A stretch of 64,000 nucleotides of DNA from Anseranas semipalmata (taxonomy: Eukaryota; Chordata; Aves; Anseriformes; Anseranatidae), in assembly GCA_013399115.1 (NCBI GenBank), contig VXAA01004298.1:843460-907459 (forward strand), given 5' to 3'. Shown piece after piece: positions 50,801 through 62,227 of this stretch (the first letter of the stretch is position 1; every line of letters begins with the position of its first letter). A model generated the notes under the pieces. It had not been told where the DNA came from and did no database searches. It saw nothing but the letters and a program-made list of their open reading frames with translations. Made by a program: the position numbers and the translations under genes.

Positions 50801-53800
50801 CTTGAGCTCCAAGTACAAAGGTGCCATCTCTGCCTGAAGAGATCGATCCACTCCTGGAAACCATCAGTTTTCTGAAGCATCATCACTGTATGTACTCATT
50901 ACGTGCATGGGGGATAACACTACCTGAGAGCGCTGCAGCCACTGCTAAATAAAATGCATGGTAACACCAAGAATCTGCCCTTCGCACCCCTTGGAAAGCA
51001 CTGCACCCCAGCTATGCTATATTAAGGTGGAAAAAAAGTAACCTCCTCCTTAACTTGTAAGGACCTTCAGTTTAGAAGGGGAGAGAGAAGCTTAATTCAA
51101 TTAATTACTCAGGCTTTTTTCTTCAGGCTACTGGGTGGGGTCTGTCATAAAACTAGAGCAACTGGCTGCCCCCTCGGGCAGAGCCTGCTCATTCTCAGGA
51201 CTGTGCTGACACAAAACTGACACCTTCATGGTTTTGCTATGCCCAAGCCTAAACAGCAGCCCGGGCGCTCCCAGCCCGGACCCAACCCCGCAGACCTGCG
51301 GCACCTCCCTGCATTGGGGCCGAAGCTGCCAGCATTGCCCTGCGGGGCTGCAGGAACCCGCCTCTCACCGTCCTGTGTGACACTCAGCGCTGCTTCAGGC
51401 AGGCAGCTCCATCTGATACATTTGCTTCTTAACAGGATAAGTAAAACGTTAATCTTGCAAAAATCTTGCTGTACATACAAAACCTTTTGACTGTCACTGA
51501 TTGTATTTATTTCTCCTCCAACCCAATAAGCAAGTACTTACCCTCTCTTCTTTGTGATCATTATTTGAATCGCATTCAGTTTCAATATAGCTTGAATTTA
51601 ATTTAGATTTTGCTTAACTCATTTTTATTCTATTATCTTTTGTTCTCTGGGCAAGTATATATCTAATCTTGAGAGTAAAATTGTTATAATTAAATCTGTG
51701 TTTTTAAAAGTAATATAAATTAGAGGGTAGAGATGAACTAGTATGTAGTAGCTTGTATGAAATTATATGGATGGAATAATAACTCACTTGTATGAGCAGT
51801 GCACCATGACACAGATTAGTTGTTACCAAAAAAAGATATTTGTTATTCAGATTTGGCATCCATTGAAGTACTTACCTGATGCTTAAATGTGTTACAAAAG
51901 CCTCTACAAAAACACAAGTCTCTTAAAGACTCATTCACAAGTGTCAGTTTTTCAACCCAAACTGAAGAAATGTATGCAGTTGTAAACAATTGTCTCCTTG
52001 CCTAAACCCCCAAGATGATGTCCATCACATGGCAGCAAAGAAAACACTTTAGCCTCTGTTTACCCCCCATGCCATGCAAGCAAGTTTAATAAACAAAAAA
52101 TGATGAGTTCAGAGAAGAAGGATAGACAACTCAATAAAATTATCATGACCCAAAAATTCCTGTCTCTTGTGATTTTGGGCACCTGGTCTTAACAGCTGAA
52201 GTGTGGCCTGGACCTCAAGGGGCTACATTTCTTGCTTTGAAAATCTACACCTATTTATCTCGTAGGTACAAGCACGTGAAGATCTTTGCAGAATAAGATG
52301 AACAAATGCCCAGCAGATTTGCTTTCTCTTTCCAACTCCTTTTTGTATTCTTGACAAGCCAATGAGCATGAGACAAGTACATTGGGGCCCTGGAGTACGA
52401 TGGCAGGCAATTCAACTTCTGAAATGCCTAAATCTTAGTGTATTCACACGTGTTTTTCTTTATATAACACATGTGAATTCCATGTGATTTGTATATCTCA
52501 CAAGTAAAGTTATGTCCCTAATTGGTACTTCATAATAAAGTGCCTGAAGGAGACTAGGCTGTTTTGATATGCAAGCAATTTTAGATTTAAATTAAGTTAG
52601 GGATTGATTTCCATTTCAAAAGTGGTTTTGAAACGTAACAAGTGAAATACAGACCTTTTTTCAAAAAGGGACACAAAAGATGGGAATGCAGACAGATCGT
52701 GGAGTTGAGAGTTAGGGAGCAGACATCCTGCACACATTACAATATCCTTCCTTCATGTTACTGTCCATCTGATTTAAGAGAAGAGTTGATGGACAATTTG
52801 AACAACTCTGAGTACATCAGAGCCCCATCCACAAAAAGAAAATTGTCCTACAAAAAAAAAAAAAAAAGTGCTATTTTTATTAACAACTACTAGTGCTTCC
52901 GCTCCCCTCCCATCCCCCCCAGGATACTGGAATAAGCCCCAAGTTGTTTGCTTTTTTCCCCACATGGTTATTATAATGTCTGCTTTTGTTATTTCTTGTG
53001 ATATTTTAAGATGGTGGTTCTGAATTTTTATTTAGCTTTGATACTTATTTTATAACCCAAAGCTGTATTCTAAATATAAAATGAAAAGGTTATAAATTAT
53101 GAGATAAAATACATAAGGTGATTTTGCAAGTGCCTCATAGAACATATTGTAATAAACAAGCGACTGAGAAATGTTAATCCAAAATTAAATGGAAGACGCT
53201 GCTTTCCCTTGAAGGCCATCGTCATCAGGCAGGGCAGTCTCCCTCTTCAGCAATTTATACTTGTATAGATTTTACGGCACGATTGCTCTGATCCCAAATA
53301 AAGAACATTTTAGTCCCACAAACTCAGCATGAAAATCAAATTGGGTTCCTTTTATTTTCAAGCTCAAGTAGTTCTTAAAACTACAGAGAAATTTTAAGGC
53401 ATCTTATGTCTAATGCTGCTGAGAATGAACAGGCTTTAAATAAAAAGGAAGAAGGGTTTGGCCTATCTTGTTTAGTTCTCGAAGAAAAATAAGAAAAAAA
53501 AGTCAGCAACCTTAACTTTTTGAAGAAAAAGTGTTATTGGTAAATAAACCTCCTGCCTACAGACTCTGTCTGGACAGGAAGGTTGCAGTGGCCATTTCTT
53601 CCGAGGCCCCTTCCAGCAAAGAGGTTTACAGTTACTGATCTTTCCTGGCCCCTTCATTCTTCTCAGGAAGACCCAATTACTTTTCATTTAAATGACTCCG
53701 CTCTGAGCCGCTGCTGCCCCCACCACTATCTCTAACCTAAGCTCAAGAATTTTCCACTCTGTAACGCATCTCTGATGAAAGCTACAAGAAGGCACAAGTG

Positions 53801-55439
53801 TGTTCACTGGGGAAATACCACAAAGTCAAGGATGTCTGATCTCAGCTTACAATAGCTGCATAAGAGCAATGCCTCTCAGCCCAGAGACATCTGGATTAAA
53901 AAGATAGGGGAGCGAGGTGATGGGAAGGAAGGACAGACCTGCCTAGGATAAGATTTACAGAGACTAGAGGATCTGTGGTATAATACAAAGCAAGCAAATT
54001 CAATTTAATAACACATCCTGCATACAAGGTATCACCTAGCACTTTACTGAGAGATAAAAGACCAAGATAATGCTTGAGAGAATTGGATACTGTGACTCAT
54101 AAAAGCAAAACAGGAAAATACAAATAAAGTTGAAGTAGTTCAGATAAAGGAAAACTGCTGAATTTAAAAGTATCCAGAGTACAAGTGCATGTTCTTATAG
54201 AATGGCTACAGCCAGAGGGGAGAACAAAAATAAAAAAACAAACCTCAAATGCTTAAAGGCTCATTTAAGCATCTAAAACTCTAAAGTTTATCAGTGCACC
54301 TCTAGGCCGATAGAAACTCATTTTAACATGGTAGAATTGGAACTGCAGAAAAATCTCACCTTTTTCAAGGTGTCCTCCCCCTTGCCCTCACAGCTGCACT
54401 CTGTGCCATTGACGAGACTTTCAACAGAGATCAAAAAAGGTGGAGAAGCTTTTCTGGAACTTGAAAAAACAGTTTGAGTCAAAGAGGTACTGGATTAGGT
54501 CTCTTCTTATTTAGAAACAATTTTATCAAATATTTGTTAAAATAAGGGAGAACAGAAAAGGGCATGAATCAATAAAGTGAACAACAAACAAGGAGAGACT
54601 GGTAGGCAGTAACTAAGTCATGATTTCGGGATGCACGGAAGTAATCCACCTACCCGTAAAATTTAAGTCACAAACTGTGACCACACCACAGCTCTAATCA
54701 CTTCTAGTTACTAAGAACCAAAGCTGCGGAGGGGATGGGAAGCAGCTCAAGAACTACACAAGGGAGTCAGCAGGCCACAGCTTGAGCACCCCGAGCACAG
54801 CAACAGAGGCCAAGGGGCCCCGCACAGGCTGCCCGAGAGCACAGCAGAGCCGTGATGCTGCCCGGCACGCACGAGTGCGTTGTTATAAAACTCCAGCACC
54901 GGGGCACAGCAAGTAGGTACCTGGGGGGGTGTTACGTAGGAAACTAAAGCCCTAACACTAGGAATCAAGGAAGCACTGGCAGAAAGGAGCCAAAGGATGC
55001 GTTTGCACGTACTAGGAAGCGCAGACAGGCACTGCTTCAGGGCAGGGACGTGTCGGAGCAACAGCCGACAGCATTGACTGCCTGTGCTTTCTGCAGGTGA
55101 CAGCGAAGAGTTGTAAAGGGACGGCTGAGGGGAAGAGTGGCAGGGTCATAAATACAGGACAAATGATTGATTTTTTCCAGGTGGGAGACTGTGTCCTGGA
55201 AACAAAGTACTGGGAAGTCACGGAGCTGGCAGACGCAGGATGGACACGTCAGCGACTACAAGGTAGTTAAGACAGTGACTGATGGCAGCACAGCGAGGCA
55301 CCACCTGAACAAGCCCCATCATCAGGTCTAAAACCAAACCTGCGAGAGATGCCAGAAGAGACAGGAGTGCGGAGCAACTCACCGCAATCCTGGGGAGTCG
55401 GTTACAAACCATGGCCCCAGAAGGTGCTGCTGGCATGCC

Positions 55440-55770
55440 CAGGTGATGATACTTGCCACCCGGCCTGCACCCATGCCCCTCCTCGGGGACATCCCTGCAG
55501 CTCCTCGCCGAGGGCCCCGCGCCTGAGCTACGCCGCGCACGTGGCTGCCAGCGCCCAGCTCGCCGTCCTGTCCTTGCCTTGCGTAACGCTCCTTGGTCAA
55601 CCCTTTCCTCTCCCTAGTGCGCACACGTGGAAAAAAAAAAAGACGCAAACAGATTTCCCTCCAAGGCCAGAGCACCTATGGACTTATTTTCTATGATGTT
55701 TATCTCACTGATGAACACCAACGTTTATGACTCGCGATAACGCGGCACGCTAGCCAGCTATGCCTCCCCC
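55440..55770. promoter_or_regulatory. Small CpG-rich patch
   Basis: CpGs cluster at about 55480-55640 (for example around CTCGCCGAGGGCCCCGCGCC and the following CGCCGCGCACG) and again at 55730-55755. It is short for a CpG island but clearly enriched over its surroundings. It could be a minor or alternative promoter, or a decaying island. No protein-coding frame is convincing here. Confidence 0.35.
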
Positions 55771-58700
55771 TGTAAGGCACGCTCTACACCAACACAAACT
55801 ACTCCCCCTGCGAAAGACGGTCTCCGCACACCAGACCCCAATGCCCTCCTACAAGCAGTACCAGCAGGCGTCCCCTCTTCTTACACACCAGTCCCTCTGC
55901 CTGGCTGCCTTGAAGCAACAGGAGGTGCAGCTGCAGCTGGATGAACCACAGATCCCAAACAATCTACTGCTGTTTCTTTGGTTTTAGTCCATTTCTGCCC
56001 AGGAGTTAATCTGAAGGTCAGGAATAGATTAAAGGATCTTTTCAGGGTCCTTTTCCATGCAAGCATTTCATTTCAATATTTACCTCATGAATCAAAGGTC
56101 AGAATACTTGACATGCCCGATGGAGTAATACTACAGATATTCCTTTCAAATGCACAATATACAGCCGCTGTTTCTATCAAAAAGAAAACTACATGAAAAT
56201 TAAGGTGTTTCAGTCTTTACAGAACTACTACAGTACAGATTTTTCTATAAACACCTTCGGGAATATTTTTGTTATTGAATACTTAAAAAACACAGCTTCA
56301 GATACTGTGTATGCATTGGAGCCATTTTCATTCCAAGTAGGACAAAAAAACGATCGTGCTTTGCAGGTAGAGTAGCCTTCTGAAACTAAACATTTTGCAT
56401 CACCTCAAGTTGTTCTGTATATGAAAGTGATCAATGTTGAAAGCATCTGAAATTGTTTTCACAGCTACATACATGTTTTTTTTTATTGCTTAGAACAACT
56501 TTTTTTTTTTCTTTTCTTTATAGATTGGGAATCATCCATTAAGGTGAATATGTTCAAAATACTACGTGATTTTCCAGCATTTTCATTTCTAAAGTATACA
56601 AATTATTTTGAACATGCTAAAAGTCACACTTGCAATTAATTCAAGGAACTGATTAGTTCTAGATAAACAGGAAATTCCCTAAGACATTGCAAAATAGGAA
56701 TTTCAAATGTTTGAGGTTAGGCTGCAGATCCTGTTCATTTGGTATTCTATTAAAAAAAAAAAAAACATGAGCTAACCACAACTATAGAGCAACAGTTCTA
56801 TCTGTAAAATAATTTTATCTAAATAAAATAGATACAGAAGAATCTACAGAAACACAGTAAATAAGTAAAAGCCATAATACAACTGAGCAAACACTTAAAT
56901 GCTAGGAAATCTTAATGTAAACGAAAATTATAACCTTTTTGTATGGAAGGGGACAAAAAAGGGGGGGGGGGGGGGGGCGAGGCGAGATTTCCAAGAGGTA
57001 TAAATAAGGAAAATTTATTATTTAACTTTGAAATCACAGCAGGTAAGTCAAATTCAGAAAGAAAAACCCAACTGGAACACAGATGATGAGAACAGGTAGC
57101 TCTTATAATGCTTCCACACCTGATCTGAACTCTTAGCAGCTGAAAAGCAGCTTGCTTTTTTAATTTTCTCTGCTCCAGAAATGGAAAATTTCCCAGGATA
57201 GTTATCAACTGCAGTGGATAAGTACTTTTCAAGTGAAAGAACTGTCATTACTTCTTGTAAAAAATATGGTTTTCAGAGCCCCAAATTTCAATTATAAAGA
57301 TAACAAAACAGCTTTGTCAAAATAATGCATTTTCCTGAAATTTCCTGTTATATTTCTACATTTCTATTGAGCTAATTTGTTCCTTCATACATATGCACAT
57401 ACACAAAATTGCACACTAACATTAGCACTTCAATTTGTGCCTGGAGGTGTGGCACGGCTCTCCCAGGACTGCGTGACAAGACTCATGTCCCAGGACACTC
57501 CTACGGGAGGTCCACGCAAGGGGCAGGGGGGTGGAATGGGGTGACCTGTGCACACCCCTTAGTGCTCCTCCTTCTCCCCACAGTGTCCCCCTCATTCCCC
57601 AAGGATCCTGCACCGCTGCCAGGTGCCTGGCACAACCCAGCCCTGTGACTCCCGGACAGAAGAGCAGGGGGAGTGCCGTAACTGCAGACACGCAGGACAA
57701 GTGTTGGCTGACAAAACAGAAGTCCAAATATCAATTGCTAGCTCAGGCCGAGCTATTATAGCAGGCTTACAGAACGATGATTATCAAGTCTTCTGCTGGG
57801 ATGAAACATCTGAGGTGATAGTGAAAAGAACCAGCACGAGTTTCCTTGAAGTAAGCAAATGGGGCTCAAAACTACGCCAGCAGAAATGGATTTCAGAAGT
57901 ACCACACGTGCTTATCTAGGTGCAAAAATCCAAATTAAATTACAAGAGCAAGAAAAGTTAGAGCTAATTAGGGACTGCTGAACATCTTCCTGATGTGTTG
58001 TAACAGCTCATATGAGCCTATTACTTTCAGTGCAAGGTTTAACAGTATTTCCATTAACCTACTTCAGCCTTTAGAGTTTTATTCCATTCATTCTGTTACT
58101 GATGTTGTCTTGATTACTTATTGAAAATAATTTTGCAAAGCAGGAGCTATGCTGCACTACTCACTTTTCCAACAATAAGATAAATTGTTATTCAAATTTT
58201 GTATATGGAGCAAAAGATAATCAGTCAATACTCAAGAACGGACTACTTCAACACCTTCAAAATTAAATTACATTGCAGCTCAATGCAATTTAAAATGTCA
58301 AAGAAATCAAAGGTTCTCACAGATTTTAATTAGAGCAATCTCCGCTATATTCAGCCCCTCCCTTTTCCCCATCCTGCTGCTACTTACTCCTTTTCTGTTT
58401 ATTCACTGCTCTGCATAAAACAACAAAAATAACCACAGTTACTCCTGTTCATTATTTATAGTAGCATAGTTCTTAGATATGTGACAACATTCCCCATCCT
58501 AAATAAATGATGGTCTTACATAATGATAATTCAGAAGCTCAAGCATTACTATACTGTAATTTTATGGATAACCAGCCATAGAAATAACCATCTCAAAGAC
58601 ATGCAAAATCTCAGTCACAGAAGAAAATGGAGTTCAATATCCTTTAACCAGTCTCAGAAGAAAACGAAAAGAGACAACAATGGAGCAAATAAAAGCTGGA

Positions 58701-59269
58701 TAAGACAAGCTTTCCACTGCCCACCTCCACACACCCCTGTTTAAGCATAATCACTTTTACAGGTGCTCTTTCATTTCAAGTCAGTGGCACTGAAGAAGCC
58801 TACATGAGCATCGTCTCACAAGACAGTACTAAAACTCCCCCCCCATCACCACTACAAGCAACAGCATATTACCTGTGACTCCAGGTGATGCACCAGCAAA
58901 CAACCTGAGCTCCTGCCTCCAGCCCCCAAGGGCCCCCGACCAGCCCAGCTACCACCACCAGGACTGATGCAGCTCGCTTAAATACAGCCAGCATTTCGCC
59001 TTAGTTCCGTAACAACTTTTCTCCTCAAAAAAAATCTTATTCCCGTATCATAACTATTCTGTCAGCAGGAAGAACAAAACACACAGAGAAAGGAAGCAAA
59101 TCCCCCCCCCCTTAAGTCCTCCCCTTACCTCACACCCTAAAAGCAGCGCTCCCTGGAGCCACCAAACCGCCAGGCCCGGCCAGGCCCAGCACAGGTGCTC
59201 TCCCCACCCATGCCGGGCCACAGGGGCCTGAGGCGAGGCTCATCAGGGCCGTTAATTGCAATCAGGGCC
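55771..59269. other. Mixed-composition stretch with exon-like segments
   Basis: No family recognised. It contains exon-like plus-strand segments at 56003-56196, 56193-56366 and 57584-57850 (see findings), a G17 run, and a GC-rich but CpG-poor patch at 58890-59260. Confidence 0.35.
56961..56977 (+). repeat. Poly-G run (17 bases)
   Basis: Uninterrupted G run with G-quadruplex potential; exact length is uncertain in draft sequence. Confidence 0.9.
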
Positions 59270-60075
59270 CTGACATGAGCTTGCAGGCTTTTCTTTCTAG
59301 CTAACATTGGTTTCTCCTGTTGATAATGAGCCAGCAGAATATCATATGGCTGATACTGCCCAAGTTTACTCCCGAAGGCTGAATTATTTAGTCAGAAGTA
59401 ATGCATTTTCTATGACAAATTTCACATCTTGTTCTATTTACAGTTTTTTTATTTTACAATTCCACAAATGAATTCATTATTCAGAATTATTCTTCCGAAC
59501 ATTTCTATGATTTGTTTTTATTTTCTAACTTGTTCTGACTCCCCAGGTGACCGAAACAGTCATATTGGCAAACTTCCTATCTGCACTTTGCAAATATATC
59601 GAAATATGTATTTTAACAGCTGTCTCTTCCAAGATGCATTGGTGCAAGGAGTTTTATCACCAGAAGCCTTATGGATGTCAAATTTAACACAGGGTCAACA
59701 AAATTCTAGCAAATTGAATTACAAGTTAAATATTTTTAGTCTGCAAACCACTTTATGGTAGACGCAGCCTGTACCACTAACACGTATTTGCAGAATTAGC
59801 CCAATTGCAGTGCTTTCTTAGGAAGTATTCTGATTTCTGTTACAGCGTATTTATCTTTTTTACATTGCCTGCCACACTGTGAATCCTTTAAAGTGGTAAT
59901 AATCTTTCTTCAATTTGGGATTTTTTTGCTGATTACTGTTGGTTGAATGATAAGTGTTTCTCGCTGAGTAAAGAATTTCAGTTTTCAGTTTTTGTCTGAG
60001 GTGACATAGCTAATTAGGAGTTATCATGTGGCAGAGCTTTATCAACCTCTCATTAACATTCTTATCATTGTAATT
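59270..60075. promoter_or_regulatory. Possible conserved enhancer-like block
   Basis: CpG-poor, non-repetitive sequence with many homeobox, GATA and AP-1-like cores: GTTAATTGCAAT near 59250, GATAATGAG near 59320, ATTATTTAGTCAG near 59384, then GCTAATTAGGAG, TTATCA and CATTAAC at 60008-60060. The texture is like that of amniote conserved noncoding elements. A candidate splice acceptor (CCCCAG at 59546) also lies inside. Function is inferred, not shown. Confidence 0.2.
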
Positions 60076-61137
60076 TCAGGAAAAAAAAACTCTTTTTCCC
60101 ATGGAATAATCCAAGGAAAAAAACAGATGCAAGACTGCATTGCAGTGCTCTCCTATTTTCACCCAGCATATTATGAGCAAAAGTATTACTAAATGTTGTT
60201 CTAATAAAAAAACTGTTACCAGCATTATTTAGTCTTGAGCAGGCTGCATCACAACCTTGAAATTATAACCACCTTCATAACATTTGATTTCTCCTTTCAT
60301 TCTGGGTGACTTCAGTCACAATAAGAGGAACGCACAAACTGAATCAACTCTTCCCCATTCATAAGGCCCTTTTTCTTCTTTTGGGGCTGTAGAAAGCCTG
60401 TTAGAAATAGGAGTTTCTATCACTTTTGCTGTAGAGAACTCTCTTATCTCCGTAGCAATGCTCCTGCAGCAGAAAGAGCTAGCAGACAGTAAAGGTCTCT
60501 GATAGCAGCTTAATATCCCTTCACATACACTCCCACTGCTATGAAATATACCCAGACAGCTTCACCAATCCCCAAAATCCAGAAACCAGCCCCTGCCTAA
60601 CAAAATGTTGGTAGTGGTCTCCTTGCTGCTGCTATTGGCCACTGGCTGGAGGCAGGCTCAGCTGCAGGTTTGGTTTCAGCCCAGACTGGTTCCTTTTCTT
60701 CTTCCCCCCAGTGCACTTCCCTCTTCGGCCTCCCCTCCCTGCCCGCCCTCCCCTGTTTGACAGGTGGCTGCAGCCCCGTCCCCTGTCCTGCTCAAAACAG
60801 ACTCACGTAAATTGTGGAAGGGGACTAAAACTGAAGGATTTTGGATAAACACACAACCTGCTCCCAACACCTCAGCCTTTAGAAGGAGGGGCAGGGCTCC
60901 AGGGAAGGAGCCAAGACACTGCTCGCAGCCCAGAGCTCGTCCTGCTGTGGAGATGGCAGCAGGAGAGCAAGGAAGGCAGAAACAAGGAGTTCTCAGACAT
61001 CCTTCCAAATATCTCATCTGATGTCCCCCCTCTAATGTAACAACTGAAACAGTCTTGTGAGCCAGGACCAAACAAACATCTTCACCTCTGCACTACGTTA
61101 TTGCTTCCATTACTCAGTGATCCTCTATCACTATTTC

Positions 61138-61156
61138 TTTTTTTTTTTTTTTTTTT
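61138..61156 (+). repeat. Poly-T run (19 bases)
   Basis: Uninterrupted T run; no retroelement body was recognised next to it. Confidence 0.9.
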
Positions 61157-61703
61157 GCGAGTACAATGGCAACAAGTTTGTCAAGACAAGGGGTTATACA
61201 TGTTATAAACATGAGAAAGACATTCATATACTCACAGCAGTGATTTGGGTAGAGGAAAAGCAAGAAAAGCATGAAAAACACCTGAACCCTCACAAATAGT
61301 TACATATCCAGCATATTGCCCTTAAGTTTCAAAGGAATCCAGTTTTCTTTTGTGGTTCTGAAACACATCAGCTGACATTTCTTGCTATTACTAACTCTAG
61401 GTAAGACGTGTCTTTATTTAAACAGTGGATAAGCCAGATACCTGCATGCTGGAAAATCATATGCCGGTATTGATTTTCTTAGGAGTAATAATTCACCACC
61501 AGTAGCAGCAGTAACCACACTTTGAAAACTGGTTGCATAATGGCATTTTAACATTTCAGAATATTTTGTGCAATAAAAATACAGAAACTACAGTAATACA
61601 TTTGCCTACTTAAACAGAAGATTTGTCCAATTAAATTGTAAGAATACTTTGACTCGAAGATCCTCTGTCACTTTGGCAGAAAGAACTCTACAATTTGAAA
61701 AAA

Positions 61704-61741
61704 GTGAGCAAAAACGCTATGAGTGAGCAAAAACGCTATGA
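61704..61741 (+). repeat. Exact 19-base tandem duplication
   Basis: GTGAGCAAAAACGCTATGA occurs twice back to back (61704-61722 and 61723-61741) without a mismatch, so the duplication is recent or constrained. Each unit contains one CpG. Confidence 0.95.
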
Positions 61742-61867
61742 GGAAGGCAAACTCTTCTAGTTTAATGTACAAGGCCATGGCTCAACTGAGAACATAGTTT
61801 GTGTGGGTTTCCGTACAACACAGCTTGCTTTCTTCAAATATCACAGCAAAGAAAAGATGGTGTAAGA

Positions 61868-61877
61868 AAATAAAAGG
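61868..61877 (+). promoter_or_regulatory. TATA-like box (AAATAAAAGG)
   Basis: The A/T-rich element resembles a TATA box and lies about 54-63 bases upstream of the ATG at 61931. That would place a start site near 61900. An ATG at 61904 opens only a four-codon upstream frame. The sequence is common by chance. Confidence 0.2.
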
Positions 61878-61930
61878 TTTGATCTAGCGTATCTTCAAGC
61901 ATGAGCCAGAACTGAGTTTGGAGTTCAAGT

Positions 61931-62227
61931 ATGGATTCAGCTGTTGTGAAACTGCAGGAGAAGATGGCCAACAACCTGCACGTTACAAGATCTCAGCCAC
62001 CTGCAGCTAAGGGTTGCCGAGAGCAATGTTCCGACCGCATCCAAGCCAGCAAGGAGAAACCAGCCAGTGCCGCCGTGCGACCCGGCTGCAAGTCACGCAG
62101 GAGTCCGTCCCAGGCTGGGGGCTTGGGCCTGACTCTTCCTCCCCGTACAAAGCTGGATGTCGGCTCAGACAAAAAAAACACGTTTAAGAAAAAGCCTGTG
62201 TTGTGGAAAATACAGTTTAGTGACTAA
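61931..62227 (+). CDS. Candidate small protein, 98 codons, not recognised
   Basis: The ORF begins at a true ATG with A at -3 and G at +4 (optimal Kozak) and ends at TGA 62225-62227. The peptide starts MDSAVVKLQEKMANNLHVTR and has a Ser/Lys/Arg-rich basic middle (KSRRSPSQAGG). It ends in a lysine cluster followed by VLWKIQFSD. There is no signal peptide or membrane segment. CpG is locally enriched in its middle (about 62015-62160), unlike the flanks. A TATA-like box lies upstream. It is a single uninterrupted frame, so it would be an intronless gene or one exon. No family is recognised, and chance cannot be excluded for a frame of this size. Confidence 0.25.
   Translation: MDSAVVKLQEKMANNLHVTRSQPPAAKGCREQCSDRIQASKEKPASAAVRPGCKSRRSPSQAGGLGLTLPPRTKLDVGSDKKNTFKKKPVLWKIQFSD

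Larger units (their letters stand above)
43831..55439. other. Noncoding-looking stretch with small GC-rich patches
   Basis: No gene recognised. GC-richer patches occur at 48520-48890, 51170-51400 and 54750-55330. The longest plus-strand frame (48516-48983) lacks an ATG start. A short perfect hairpin (44204-44224) and an enhancer-like AT-rich block (44520-44890) are listed separately. Confidence 0.4.
60076..61867. other. Noncoding-looking stretch
   Basis: No gene recognised. A GC-rich but CpG-poor patch at 60580-60990 carries overlapping frames on both strands. A T19 run lies at 61138-61156 and a 19-base exact duplication at 61704-61741. Confidence 0.4.
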
